NCBI GenBank assembly: GCA_021204845.1
Contig: JAJPYT010000177.1
Location: 1 to 33,851 of the forward strand
From: Prevotellaceae bacterium
GTDB lineage: Bacteria > Bacteroidota > Bacteroidia > Bacteroidales > Bacteroidaceae
Reading direction: 5' to 3'
Length of the DNA: 33,851 bases
The position numbers and the translations under genes were made by a program. The notes beneath the pieces are model-generated. The model had not been told where the DNA came from, searched no databases, and saw only the letters and a program-made list of their open reading frames with translations. Of this stretch, positions 16,568 through 26,050 are shown piece by piece (the stretch's first letter is position 1; the number at the start of each line of letters is the position of its first letter).

Positions 16568-17927
16568 GGCTGATGCGTTTTACGAGCCAAGCCAGCATGG
16601 CGAGGGCGATTACGAAACTTACCATGTCGGCTATGGGTATGGCGGCCCACACACCGTCCAAGCCCCAGAGGAGAGGCAGCAGATAGAGTCCCGGGAGCAG
16701 AAAGAGCGCCTGGCGCGTGAGCGACAGGAAAATGCTCTTGCCCGCATGACCGATGTTCTGGAAGAGATTGCCTATCACCATCTGCGAGCCTACGACGGGG
16801 AACACGAGCACGTCGATGCGGAATCCACGAGCCGCCAGGCGGATGATGTGCTGGTCGGTGGTGAAGAAACCCACCACGAACTCCGGCACCACTTCACCTA
16901 TCAGGAAACCTATTGTGGTGATGAAGGAAGCTGCCAGAATAGCGTAGCGCAAGACCAGCCAGACACGGCTGTTCTGGCGCGCTCCCCAGTTGTAGCCGGC
17001 AATGGGCTGCATGCCCTGGTTGATGCCTATGACTATCATGAGGAAAAAGAAAACCACGCTGTTAACTATTCCGTAAGCCGCTATGGCCATGTCTCCGCCG
17101 TCGGGTATGGGCATGAGGTCGCCATACTTGCGCATGCCAGTGTTTATGAAAAGCACCACCACACAGGCGCACAGGTTCATGAGGAAAGGACTAAGGCCTA
17201 TGGCTATAATCTGCCTGACGATGGTGAGACTCATCCTGTAGATGCCCCTTTGCAGATGCAGCACCTGCCGCTCGTCGCTGAGAATGAAGAGCTGCCACAC
17301 GAAACTCGCGGTCTGTGCCAGCACGGTGGCTATGGCGGCACCGCGGATGCCCATGTGGAAGCCGTAGATGAAGAGGGGGTCGAGAATGGTGTTGAGGCAC
17401 ACCGCCAGTATGGTGCACATCATGGCTTTTGTGGGATGGCCCGCTGAACGTATGACGTTATTCAGCCCGAGGTAGCTGTGGCTGATGACATTGCCTATGA
17501 GCAACACCTGCATATAGTCGCGGGCGTAGGGGAGGGTGTTCTCGCTGGCGCCGAAGAGGAAGAGCAAGGGCTTAAGGCAGAACCAGCAAACCACGGAGTA
17601 AAGGAGACCAATGACTATGTTCAGCGTAACCGTGTTGCCCAGCACACGTTGCGCCACCTCGTACTTGCCTTGCCCAAGCCTGATGCTGATGACAGCGCCT
17701 GAGCCTACTCCCACCATGGCACCGAACGCCGCGCCTAAATTCATGAATGGCAGAGTTGTGGCGAGACCGCTGATGGCCAGCGCGCCTACGCCGTGACCGA
17801 TGAAGACACGGTCTACGATGTTCAAAACAGAGGTTGCCGTCATGGCGATGATGGCGGGCGTGGCATACTGGAGCAACAGCTGTGGAATGCTCTTTGTGCC
17901 TAATTCTAAAGGGGCTTGCTGTTCCAT
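16542..17927 (-). CDS. MATE family efflux transporter
   Basis: MATE-like multi-TM ORF (LGTKSIPQLLLQYATPAIIAMTATSVLNIVDRVFIGHGVG). Start moved from 17960 to the Met at 17927 because a -7 element overlaps the upstream codons. Confidence 0.85.
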   Translation of the reverse strand: MEQQAPLELGTKSIPQLLLQYATPAIIAMTATSVLNIVDRVFIGHGVGALAISGLATTLPFMNLGAAFGAMVGVGSGAVISIRLGQGKYEVAQRVLGNTVTLNIVIGLLYSVVCWFCLKPLLFLFGASENTLPYARDYMQVLLIGNVISHSYLGLNNVIRSAGHPTKAMMCTILAVCLNTILDPLFIYGFHMGIRGAAIATVLAQTASFVWQLFILSDERQVLHLQRGIYRMSLTIVRQIIAIGLSPFLMNLCACVVVLFINTGMRKYGDLMPIPDGGDMAIAAYGIVNSVVFFFLMIVIGINQGMQPIAGYNWGARQNSRVWLVLRYAILAASFITTIGFLIGEVVPEFVVGFFTTDQHIIRLAARGFRIDVLVFPVVGSQMVIGNLFQNIGHAGKSIFLSLTRQALFLLPGLYLLPLLWGLDGVWAAIPIADMVSFVIALAMLAWLVKRISHAENRIAK

Positions 17928-17934
17928 CTTAAGT

Positions 17935-17942
17935 GCAAAGGT
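17935..17942 (-). promoter_or_regulatory. -7 element TACCTTTG for the MATE gene
   Basis: Minus-strand TACCTTTG just upstream of Met 17927. Confidence 0.5.
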
Positions 17943-18009
17943 ACATAAATTCCGATGCATGAAAGCTAAAAAATTCGTTAAGAAAGGTTGATTTGTAAAT
18001 TAATTGCTT

Positions 18010-18017
18010 ACCTTTGC
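18010..18017 (+). promoter_or_regulatory. -7 element TACCTTTG for the decarboxylase operon, with upstream TTTG as -33
   Basis: TTTGTAAATTAATTGCTTACCTTTG upstream of ATG 18053. Confidence 0.55.
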
Positions 18018-18052
18018 GGTGAATTGGGAAACAAACAAGTGTATATAGAAAA

Positions 18053-19624
18053 ATGAACACACAAGCAGAAAAAATCACAGAGTTAGTGGAATTGCGCGCC
18101 AAAGCCCGTTTAGGCGGTGGCGAGAAAGCCATTGAGAAACAGCATGCCAAGGGCAAGTACACAGCACGCGAGCGTGTGGCCATGTTGCTTGACGAGGGAA
18201 GCTTCGAGGAGATGGACATGTTCGTGGAGCACAGGTGCACAAACTTCGGCATGGAGAAGACCCATTATTTAGGCGACGGCGTGGTGACCGGCAGCGGCAC
18301 AATCAACGGTCGTCTGGTTTATGTCTTCGCCCAGGACTTCACAGTGAGCGCCGGCTCGCTCTCTGAGATGCTGGCAAGCAAGATTTGCAAGGTCATGGAC
18401 ATGGCCATGAAGGTGGGAGCCCCCGTGATAGGTCTGAACGACTCGGGTGGCGCGCGCTTGCAGGAGGGCATCAACGCCCTGGCGGGTTACGCTGAGATAT
18501 TCCAGCGCAACATCATGGCAAGCGGTGTGATTCCCCAGATTAGCGCCATCATGGGTCCGTGTGCTGGAGGTGCGGTTTACAGCCCCGCACTGACTGACTT
18601 CACCTTGATGATGGAGAACACGTCGTACATGTTCCTCACAGGTCCTGCTGTTGTGAAGACTGTGCTTGGAGAGGAAGTTACCCAGGAGCAGTTGGGCGGA
18701 GCCAGCGTGCACTCCACCAAGAGCGGTGTGACCCACCTGACGGCAAGCACCGAGGAGGAGGCAATGGAGACCATAAAGCAACTGCTGAGCTACATCCCTC
18801 AGAACAATCTGGAGCAGACTCCACGCGTGGAGTGCGACGACCCGATTGACCGCATGGAGGACTACCTGAACGAGATAATTCCCGAGAACCCCAATATGCC
18901 ATACGATATGTACCAGGTGATTGCCGGTATTGTGGATAACGGGGAGTTCTTCGAGATTCAGCCAGCCTTTGCCAAGAACCTGATAATAGGTTTCGCAAGG
19001 TTCAACGGCCAGAGCGTGGGCATCGTCGCCAACCAGCCAAAGCAGCTGGCAGGTGTGCTCGACAGCAATGCCAGCCGCAAGGGCGCTCGTTTTGTGCGTT
19101 TCTGTGACGCTTTCAACATCCCAATCGTCACACTTGTAGATGTTCCGGGCTTCTTGCCAGGCACGGGCCAGGAGTACAACGCTGTGATTCTGCACGGCGC
19201 GAAACTGCTTTACGCCTACGGAGAATGCACGGTGCCCAAAGTTACGGTCACACTGCGCAAGTCTTATGGCGGTTCGCACATAGTGATGAGTTGTAAGCAA
19301 TTGCGCGGCGACCTCAACTATGCATGGCCCACAGCCGAGATAGCGGTCATGGGCGCTGCAGGTGCGGCATCAGTGCTCTATGCCAAGGACACGAAGGCTA
19401 TGATAAAGGAAGGCAAGAACGAGGAGGCAAAGGCATTCCTTGATGAGAAGGAGGCGGAATACACCAAGCTCTTCGCCAACCCATACAACGCAGCCAAGTA
19501 CGGCTATATCGACGACGTGATAGAACCGCGCAACACCCGCTTCCGCGTGATACGCGCTCTGGCGCAGCTGGCTAACAAGAAGATGCGCAACCCGAAGAGG
19601 AAGCACGGCAATATACCTTTGTAA
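18053..19624 (+). CDS. mmdA: Acyl-CoA carboxylase carboxyltransferase / methylmalonyl-CoA decarboxylase alpha subunit
   Basis: Carboxyltransferase motifs ([61 protein letters not shown]); followed by Na+-pump subunits. Confidence 0.9.
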   Translation: MNTQAEKITELVELRAKARLGGGEKAIEKQHAKGKYTARERVAMLLDEGSFEEMDMFVEHRCTNFGMEKTHYLGDGVVTGSGTINGRLVYVFAQDFTVSAGSLSEMLASKICKVMDMAMKVGAPVIGLNDSGGARLQEGINALAGYAEIFQRNIMASGVIPQISAIMGPCAGGAVYSPALTDFTLMMENTSYMFLTGPAVVKTVLGEEVTQEQLGGASVHSTKSGVTHLTASTEEEAMETIKQLLSYIPQNNLEQTPRVECDDPIDRMEDYLNEIIPENPNMPYDMYQVIAGIVDNGEFFEIQPAFAKNLIIGFARFNGQSVGIVANQPKQLAGVLDSNASRKGARFVRFCDAFNIPIVTLVDVPGFLPGTGQEYNAVILHGAKLLYAYGECTVPKVTVTLRKSYGGSHIVMSCKQLRGDLNYAWPTAEIAVMGAAGAASVLYAKDTKAMIKEGKNEEAKAFLDEKEAEYTKLFANPYNAAKYGYIDDVIEPRNTRFRVIRALAQLANKKMRNPKRKHGNIPL

Positions 19625-19654
19625 TCAGGCATCTAAAGAAGGAGACAAACGGAA

Positions 19655-19993
19655 ATGATAGCATTGACAGTTAATCTCACGGGTTGGGCCGACCGTTGGG
19701 CCCTGGCGGGAATATCGGTAGCTACGGTGTTCGTGATACTGGTGATTCTCGTGTTAGTGTTGCAGATATTCAGCTACGTCGCGCGGAAGGCAAAACTTCC
19801 CGTGCACCATGCTGGGCACAACGCCGATGGCTCCCCTGCGAGCCTGGCTGAGGCTTCCGAGGCCGACAAGGCAGCGATTGCCACAACCCTGTATTTGTAC
19901 TACAGCAACCAGCATGACGTGGAGAGCGGTATACTTACCATCAACCCCAACCGTTCATCGGCTTGGCATGCTCTTGTGGACGAGAATCAATAA
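19655..19993 (+). CDS. OadG-family sodium-pump decarboxylase gamma/delta subunit
   Basis: Small protein, single N-terminal TM, then charged/flexible tail; located between carboxyltransferase and biotin carrier. Confidence 0.75.
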   Translation: MIALTVNLTGWADRWALAGISVATVFVILVILVLVLQIFSYVARKAKLPVHHAGHNADGSPASLAEASEADKAAIATTLYLYYSNQHDVESGILTINPNRSSAWHALVDENQ

Positions 19994-20027
19994 AAACACC
20001 CCCAGATTTAAAACATAAAACACCAAA

Positions 20028-20717
20028 ATGAAAGAATACAAATTTAAGGTAGACGGCCAGGACTACACGAGTAGCGTGGAAGAAGCGGAGAGCGGAAAAC
20101 TCACGGTGACCGTTAACGGGAAAGCCTACACGGTTGAGGTCCCCGAGCAGAAGTCGGTGCTCCCGAAAGTTATTCACCATGTTGTGCACCACGTAGGGGC
20201 GGGTGTCGCTCCAGTGGCTAAGGCCAAGAAGGTTCCTGAGAAGGTGGTTTCCCCCATGCCTGGCACCGTTATAAAGATAAACGTGAAGAACGGGCAGAAG
20301 GTGAAAACAGGCGATGTGCTGCTGGTGATAGAGACCATGAAGATGGCCAACGACATTGTGGCAGAGGCTAACGGCACCGTGAAGGCTGTGCTGGTCAATC
20401 TGGGGCAGAACGTCATGCAGGGCGACATACTCGTCGACTTTGAGGGCGCTCCCGAGGTTATCGAGGCGGCTCCCGCTCATGCTCCCGCGGCAGCGGCTGG
20501 CGGCTCAAAGACCGTTGTGGCTCCTCTGCCAGGCACCGTCAAGAAGGTGTTGGTTAAACCGGGTCAGATGGTGAAGCGAGGCGAGACAGTGCTTACTATG
20601 GAAGCCATGAAGATGGAGAATAACATAGCCGCCGAGAGCGACGGCAAGGTGAAGGCTGTGCATGTCAACCCCGATGCCCAGGTGAACCAGGGAGACTTGC
20701 TCATAGAACTTGAATAA
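20028..20717 (+). CDS. Biotin carboxyl carrier protein with two biotinyl domains
   Basis: Two biotinylation motifs, ETMKMAN (Lys codon 20340-20342) and EAMKMEN (Lys codon 20610-20612), each in a PMPGT/PLPGT...GD fold. Confidence 0.9.
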   Translation: MKEYKFKVDGQDYTSSVEEAESGKLTVTVNGKAYTVEVPEQKSVLPKVIHHVVHHVGAGVAPVAKAKKVPEKVVSPMPGTVIKINVKNGQKVKTGDVLLVIETMKMANDIVAEANGTVKAVLVNLGQNVMQGDILVDFEGAPEVIEAAPAHAPAAAAGGSKTVVAPLPGTVKKVLVKPGQMVKRGETVLTMEAMKMENNIAAESDGKVKAVHVNPDAQVNQGDLLIELE

Positions 20718-20737
20718 GGCTAAGCTGAAGAGGGAAC

Positions 20738-22027
20738 ATGAAAAACAAGATTCTTTTCTGTTGTGTTGTGGCTGTGCTCTGCTTGTGGGCTATGCCACTG
20801 ATGGCACAGGACTTTAACATCCACGACGGTGTGCAGAAGTTCTTCAATGAGATGGGCTTCATCACCTTCTTCATTCAGGAGGGAGGCTGGAAGAACGCCA
20901 TCATGTTGGTTGTGAGCTGTTTCCTGATGTATCTGGCCATAAAGAAAGAATACGAGCCGCTCCTGCTGTTGCCCATTGCCTTTGGAATGGCACTGGCTAA
21001 CCTGCCTGAAGCAGGACTCTACGACACTGACCTTTGGACCGAGTTCCTCGACGAGAACAGCGAACATTTCCACAGCTACGGCTACATAATGGCTCATGGC
21101 GGACTGCTCGACATCCTTTATATGGGCGTTAAGGCTGGTGTTTACCCCTGCCTCATCTTCGTGGGCGTGGGTGCCATGACGGACTTCGGTCCCCTGATAG
21201 CCAACCCTAAGAGCCTGCTCTTGGGCGCTGCCGCACAAATTGGCATATTCGCCACATTCCTCATCATGCAGATTGGCGTGCCAGGCTTCGACTTCACAGC
21301 ACCCCAGGCTGCCTCCATCGGCATCATCGGAGGAGCCGACGGTCCTACCGCCATCTTCCTTACCTCGAAACTTGCGCCTGAGCTCTTGGGTCCCATTGCC
21401 GTCGCGGCTTATAGCTACATGGCGTTGGTGCCTGTGATTCAGCCGCCTATCATGCGTGCGCTCACCACAAAGAACGAGCGTATGATTCACATGGAGCAGC
21501 TGCGCACCGTGAGCAAGAAGGAGAAGATAATCTTCCCCATCATCGTGGCCATCATCGTGTCGCTGGTAGTACCTTCAGCCGCTACGCTTATTGGCTGCCT
21601 CATGCTTGGTAACCTCATGAAGGAGAGCGGTGTGGTAGAGCGTTTGAGCAAGACTGCCCAGAACGAGCTGAACAATATTGTAGTCATATTCCTGGGTCTT
21701 ACCGTGGGTGCCACTGCTACTGCTACCTCATTCCTCAATATGCATACCCTCGGAATCCTCATTGTCGGTGTTGTAGCCTTTGGCATCGGCTCCGCCTCTG
21801 GTGTGCTCATGGCTAAACTGATGAACATTTTCCTGCGTAAGAAGATTAACCCGCTCATCGGTTCTGCCGGTGTAAGCGCCGTGCCAATGGCAGCGCGCGT
21901 CAGCCAGAAAGTGGGGCAGGAAGCGGACCCCACCAACTTCTTGCTCATGCACGCCATGGGCCCCAATGTGGCTGGTGTCATTGGTTCTGCTGTGGCGGCA
22001 GGTATCTTGCTGAGCTTCTTAGGCTAA
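20738..22027 (+). CDS. mmdB: Sodium-translocating decarboxylase beta subunit (MmdB/OadB)
   Basis: Multi-TM protein with [30 protein letters not shown] and VPMAARV motifs. Confidence 0.92.
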   Translation: MKNKILFCCVVAVLCLWAMPLMAQDFNIHDGVQKFFNEMGFITFFIQEGGWKNAIMLVVSCFLMYLAIKKEYEPLLLLPIAFGMALANLPEAGLYDTDLWTEFLDENSEHFHSYGYIMAHGGLLDILYMGVKAGVYPCLIFVGVGAMTDFGPLIANPKSLLLGAAAQIGIFATFLIMQIGVPGFDFTAPQAASIGIIGGADGPTAIFLTSKLAPELLGPIAVAAYSYMALVPVIQPPIMRALTTKNERMIHMEQLRTVSKKEKIIFPIIVAIIVSLVVPSAATLIGCLMLGNLMKESGVVERLSKTAQNELNNIVVIFLGLTVGATATATSFLNMHTLGILIVGVVAFGIGSASGVLMAKLMNIFLRKKINPLIGSAGVSAVPMAARVSQKVGQEADPTNFLLMHAMGPNVAGVIGSAVAAGILLSFLG

Positions 22028-22117
22028 TATATGAATGAGATTACCTCTACAGCCCTATAGGGGCTGAACAAGCGTAACCGCTTGCCTTTAGGCTGGCGGG
22101 GAGAGAAGACATAAATT

Positions 22118-22157
22118 AAATCCAAGTGGCACTCGTGTGTGTCGCTTGGATTTTTTT
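22118..22157 (+). terminator. Rho-independent terminator after the decarboxylase operon
   Basis: AAATCCAAG...CTTGGATTT stem followed by T-tract. Confidence 0.8.
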
Positions 22158-22159
22158 CG

Positions 22160-22167
22160 TACCTTTG
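22160..22167 (+). promoter_or_regulatory. -7 element TACCTTTG for the GH30 gene
   Basis: Follows the terminator T-tract; 23 nt before ATG 22191. Confidence 0.5.
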
Positions 22168-22190
22168 CCAGTAACTTAACTACTACTACC

Positions 22191-23579
22191 ATGATGCGTT
22201 ATCTCTCTTTATCGTTAGTTCTTCTTTTTGCCCTTTTGTGCAAGGCTGAAACATATAGCATCGACCCCTCCCGTCAGACACATGAGTGTGGGGGATGGGG
22301 TGTGTCACTGGCCTGGTGGGCTGCGCAGTGCGGCAAGTGGCCAGAGGAACAGTTAGATTCGCTTGTCGACTGGCTGGTCTCTCCCGACGGGCTCAACTAC
22401 TCAGTGTTCCGCTATAACATAGGCGCTGGCGACGACCCCGCTTGGACCAACTGTGACCCTCATCATTTCTCCATGCCTGGCGGTAAGGGATTGAGGGCAG
22501 AAATGGAGGTGTTCAAAGACGGTGCTGACGAGGACTACAACTGGAATCGCGACGAGGCACAACGTCGTGTCCTGCTTATGATACACGAGAAGCGGCCCGA
22601 CGCTGTGTTTGAGGCTTTCGCGAATAGCGCCCCATGGTGGATGACGGTGAGTGGTTGCTCGGCAGGGGCGGCTAAGTCTACCGATGACAATCTCTCACCC
22701 ACTATGTACAGCGATTTTGCCAACTTCCTCGTTGATGTGTGCACTCATTTCGAGGAAGAGTACGGCATCCATTTTTCCACACTCGACCCCTTCAACGAGC
22801 CTATGACCGACTACTGGTATCAGAATGGTAGCCAGGAAGGTTGCCACTTCTCCGTCGATAGCCAGATAGAGATGGTCAGGATACTTGCAGCAGCATTGGA
22901 CGATAGTGAGCTGGAAACCCGCGTTTCCGTACCCGACGAGACCAGCGTTGCCCAAGCTATACAAGACATTCAGGCATACCGCAAGGCAGGAGTGCTACCA
23001 CTGGTTGGGCAGTGGAACACCCACACCTACAAGGGTACTCAAAAAGAAAAGGCAAAGCTCGCCGCACTCTGCGACACGCTTGGCATACGTCTCTGGCAGA
23101 GCGAGACTGGCGATGGCGGCCGCGGTCTCATGGGCAACCTGCGCATGGCTCAGCGACTTGTCGACGATATACGCTATCTCCGTCCCGCCGTCTGGTGCGA
23201 CTGGCAATACGTGGAGCAGAACTACGATCAGTGGAGCCTGGTTACTGCCGATAAAGATTGGGCACACTATTCGCGCAACAACAATTACTACGTCCGCTCC
23301 CATTTCAGCCGTTTCGTTCCCGCTGGCTATCGATGGTTAGACATAGCCGATTCACAGGGACTGGCAGCCGTCAGCCCCGATGGGGCGCGGCTCGTCTACG
23401 TTACTATAAATGTTTCGCCGCGTGACGAGCGTAGAGTTACACTCGCTCTGCCCGATGGGACACAGTTGCAGGCGGTTTACCGCACCTCCCAGAGGGAGCA
23501 TTGCCAGCAGGTAAGCGCTGAAGGCGAGGCTCTCGATCTACCTCCCATGAGCATTATCACTGCCATATATAGCTTGTAG
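22191..23579 (+). CDS. Secreted glycoside hydrolase, GH30-like (endo-beta-1,6-galactanase type)
   Basis: Signal peptide MMRYLSLSLVLLFALLCKA; GGWGVSLAWWA, ANSAPWWMT, DPFNEPMTDYW (acid/base), LWQSETGDGG (nucleophile). ORF start moved from 22137, which lies inside the terminator. Confidence 0.8.
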   Translation: MMRYLSLSLVLLFALLCKAETYSIDPSRQTHECGGWGVSLAWWAAQCGKWPEEQLDSLVDWLVSPDGLNYSVFRYNIGAGDDPAWTNCDPHHFSMPGGKGLRAEMEVFKDGADEDYNWNRDEAQRRVLLMIHEKRPDAVFEAFANSAPWWMTVSGCSAGAAKSTDDNLSPTMYSDFANFLVDVCTHFEEEYGIHFSTLDPFNEPMTDYWYQNGSQEGCHFSVDSQIEMVRILAAALDDSELETRVSVPDETSVAQAIQDIQAYRKAGVLPLVGQWNTHTYKGTQKEKAKLAALCDTLGIRLWQSETGDGGRGLMGNLRMAQRLVDDIRYLRPAVWCDWQYVEQNYDQWSLVTADKDWAHYSRNNNYYVRSHFSRFVPAGYRWLDIADSQGLAAVSPDGARLVYVTINVSPRDERRVTLALPDGTQLQAVYRTSQREHCQQVSAEGEALDLPPMSIITAIYSL

Positions 23580-23646
23580 ACGAGAGCGATCACAGGATAG
23601 CAAATAAAATATAAATAATGTTTCACGCAAGTTGAATTATTTTATT

Positions 23647-23654
23647 TATCTTTG
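23647..23654 (+). promoter_or_regulatory. -7 element TATCTTTG for the peptide transporter operon
   Basis: Matches TAnnTTTG upstream of ATG 23689. Confidence 0.5.
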
Positions 23655-23688
23655 TGGGCACAATAACTAAAAAAAACAGTTTAAAGAT

Positions 23689-25197
23689 ATGTTTGAAGGT
23701 CAGCCCCGAGGTCTATGGACCTTAGCTATCGCGAACACGGGAGAGCGGTTTGGTTATTACACCATGCTGGCAGTGTTCGCTCTTTTTCTCGGTGAGAACT
23801 TCGGGTTCTCGGCAGGTGCGGCATCGGAGATCTACACCTGGTTCTTAACTCTTGTGTATTTCCTGCCGCTTTTCGGTGGCATGGCGGCCGACATGTGGGG
23901 ATACAGCAGGATGGTGGTTATAGGCATTGTGGTTATGTTCTTAGGCTATCTGTTGCTGAGCATTCCGCTTGGCGGAGGCATGGCGGGAGCTGTGGCCATG
24001 GGAGCGGCGCTGCTGCTGGTGAGCGTCGGCACGGGTCTGTTCAAGGGCAACCTGCAGGTAATGGTAGGCGACCTCTACAACGACGCGCGTTATGCCCCGA
24101 AGCGTGACAGTGGTTTCTCGTTGTTCTATATGCTCATAAACGTTGGTGCGCTATTCGCCCCCACTGCGGCCGTGAAGATAATGGAGTGGGCGCAGGTGTC
24201 GCTGGGCTACTCGAAAGCGGATTCTTATCACTTCGCCTTCGCTGTGGCTTGTGTGTCGGTGATAGTGTCCATACTGATATATTATTTAGGTAGGCGCACG
24301 TACGCACAGGTGCTGACCCCGACGAAGAAGACTGCCGCCAAGAAGGAAGAACAGCCGAAGGAGGAAGCCCAGATGAGTCCCGCAGAGACGAGAGAGCGCA
24401 TAGTATGCCTCTGCTTAGTGTTTGCCGTGGTGGTATTCTTCTGGATGGCTTTCCACCAGAACGGACTGACACTCACGTGGTTCGCCGATGAGTTCACTGC
24501 CCGCTCGGCATCTGGGGCTCAGGCAATGATGTTCGACGTGATAAACCTGGTGCTCTGCATAATCGCGGTGTTCTGCCTGTTCTCTGTGTTCCAGAGCCGG
24601 AGCAAGAAGACGAGAGTGCTGAGCGGAGTGGTGATTCTCGCCATCATCTGCTTCTTCGGCTACCGCTACACTCAGGCTGGCACGATAGAGCTGGAAGCGC
24701 CCATCTTCCAGCAGTTCAATCCCTGCTTCGTGGTAGGTCTGACACCAGTGAGCATAGCCCTTTTCGGCTGGCTCGCCAAGAAGGGAAAGGAGCCCAAGGC
24801 GCCCGTGAAGATAGGTCTGGGCATGCTGGTGGCAGGTGTGGCCTATCTGATAATGATGTGCTATTCGTTCACCCTGCCAATGTCTGACCATCCCAACCAC
24901 GTGGCGGACGCGACACCTAATCTGCTGGTTCTCATATATCTGATAATGACGTTTGCCGAGCTGCTGCTTAGCCCGATAGGCATCTCCTTCGTCTCTAAGG
25001 TGGCTCCTCCGAAGTACAGGGGCATGATGATGGGCGGATGGTTCGTGGCGACGGCGTTGGGCAACAAGCTCGTCTCCATACCAGGTCACATGTGGCACAT
25101 GCCTCTGCCAGTTGTCTGGGGCACGCTGATGGGCATTTGCTTAGTAGCGGCGCTGTTCATATTCTCCATCATAAAGAAGCTGAACAAGGTCGCGTAA
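23689..25197 (+). CDS. POT/PTR2 family proton-dependent oligopeptide transporter
   Basis: IANTGERFGYYTMLAVFALFL, GTGLFKGNLQVMVGDLY and FSLFYMLINVGALFAP motifs; multi-TM. Confidence 0.92.
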   Translation: MFEGQPRGLWTLAIANTGERFGYYTMLAVFALFLGENFGFSAGAASEIYTWFLTLVYFLPLFGGMAADMWGYSRMVVIGIVVMFLGYLLLSIPLGGGMAGAVAMGAALLLVSVGTGLFKGNLQVMVGDLYNDARYAPKRDSGFSLFYMLINVGALFAPTAAVKIMEWAQVSLGYSKADSYHFAFAVACVSVIVSILIYYLGRRTYAQVLTPTKKTAAKKEEQPKEEAQMSPAETRERIVCLCLVFAVVVFFWMAFHQNGLTLTWFADEFTARSASGAQAMMFDVINLVLCIIAVFCLFSVFQSRSKKTRVLSGVVILAIICFFGYRYTQAGTIELEAPIFQQFNPCFVVGLTPVSIALFGWLAKKGKEPKAPVKIGLGMLVAGVAYLIMMCYSFTLPMSDHPNHVADATPNLLVLIYLIMTFAELLLSPIGISFVSKVAPPKYRGMMMGGWFVATALGNKLVSIPGHMWHMPLPVVWGTLMGICLVAALFIFSIIKKLNKVA

Positions 25198-25210
25198 GGC
25201 TGGAAACGGC

Positions 25211-26035
25211 ATGAAGAAAGTGGCGGACTACATAGAGAGAATAGAGATAGACTCGCTGTGGAGCGGAAGACATCACGTGGACTGGCAGCTGAATCGCCAT
25301 GTGAACGTGCTGAGCGGAGTGAACGGCGTGGGCAAGAGCACCATACTGAACCGAGTGGTAAAGCATCTGATGGCGCTCTCAAATGAGGAGCGCACAGACG
25401 ACGGGGTGCACATAACCTACAACGACACCGAGGCGGAGACAGTGCGCTTCGATGTGATACGCTCGTTTGACCGCCCCGTGGTGAACAGCGAACTGCTGAA
25501 CAAAATCACTGACATACAGCTGAGTACCGAGCTGGACCTGCAACTCTACCAGCTCCAGAGGGAATACCTTGACTACCAGGTGAACCTGAGCAATCGCATG
25601 CTCGCTTTTTTCACCAGTCAGGCGGCTGACGCAGCCCAGAAGGCGGCGGAGACGGCGATGGAAAAGACTCACTTCTTCGACCTCGTTGACAGGTTGTTCC
25701 TCGACACCAACAAGAAGATCATGCGAGAGAGGAACGAGATACTCTTCATGCAGCACGGGGAGGTGATACCGCCTTACCGCCTGAGTAGCGGCGAGAAGCA
25801 AATACTCATAATACTGCTTACCGTGCTGGTGGAGAACAGAAGACCCTGCGTGTTGTTGATGGATGAGCCAGAGGTGAGCCTGCACGTGGAGTGGCAAGAG
25901 AAACTGATAGGGCTGATTCGTGACCTGAATCCCGAGGCCCAGATAGTGTTGACCACTCATAGCCCTGCTGTGATAATAGACGGGTGGGGGGACTGCGTTA
26001 CCGACGTGGCAGACATAGTGACCGACCCCGATTAA
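25211..26035 (+). CDS. AAA/ABC-type ATPase (SMC/OLD/RecF-like)
   Basis: Walker A GVNGVGKST, signature LSSGEKQ, Walker B CVLLMDEPE, H-loop TTHSP. Confidence 0.9.
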   Translation: MKKVADYIERIEIDSLWSGRHHVDWQLNRHVNVLSGVNGVGKSTILNRVVKHLMALSNEERTDDGVHITYNDTEAETVRFDVIRSFDRPVVNSELLNKITDIQLSTELDLQLYQLQREYLDYQVNLSNRMLAFFTSQAADAAQKAAETAMEKTHFFDLVDRLFLDTNKKIMRERNEILFMQHGEVIPPYRLSSGEKQILIILLTVLVENRRPCVLLMDEPEVSLHVEWQEKLIGLIRDLNPEAQIVLTTHSPAVIIDGWGDCVTDVADIVTDPD

Positions 26036-26050
26036 AAGGCCTGCCTGGGG

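Noticed and set aside
22137-22190. N-terminal extension of the GH30 ORF as given in the ORF track
   Set aside because: Region contains the terminator T-tract and a -7 promoter element; the signal peptide begins at Met 22191.
23619-23634. Possible parS site (TGTTTCACGCAAGTTG)
   Set aside because: Only the left half matches the parS consensus TGTTTCACGTGAAACA and the palindrome is not preserved; similar half-matches at 7605 and 9850 are also weak.
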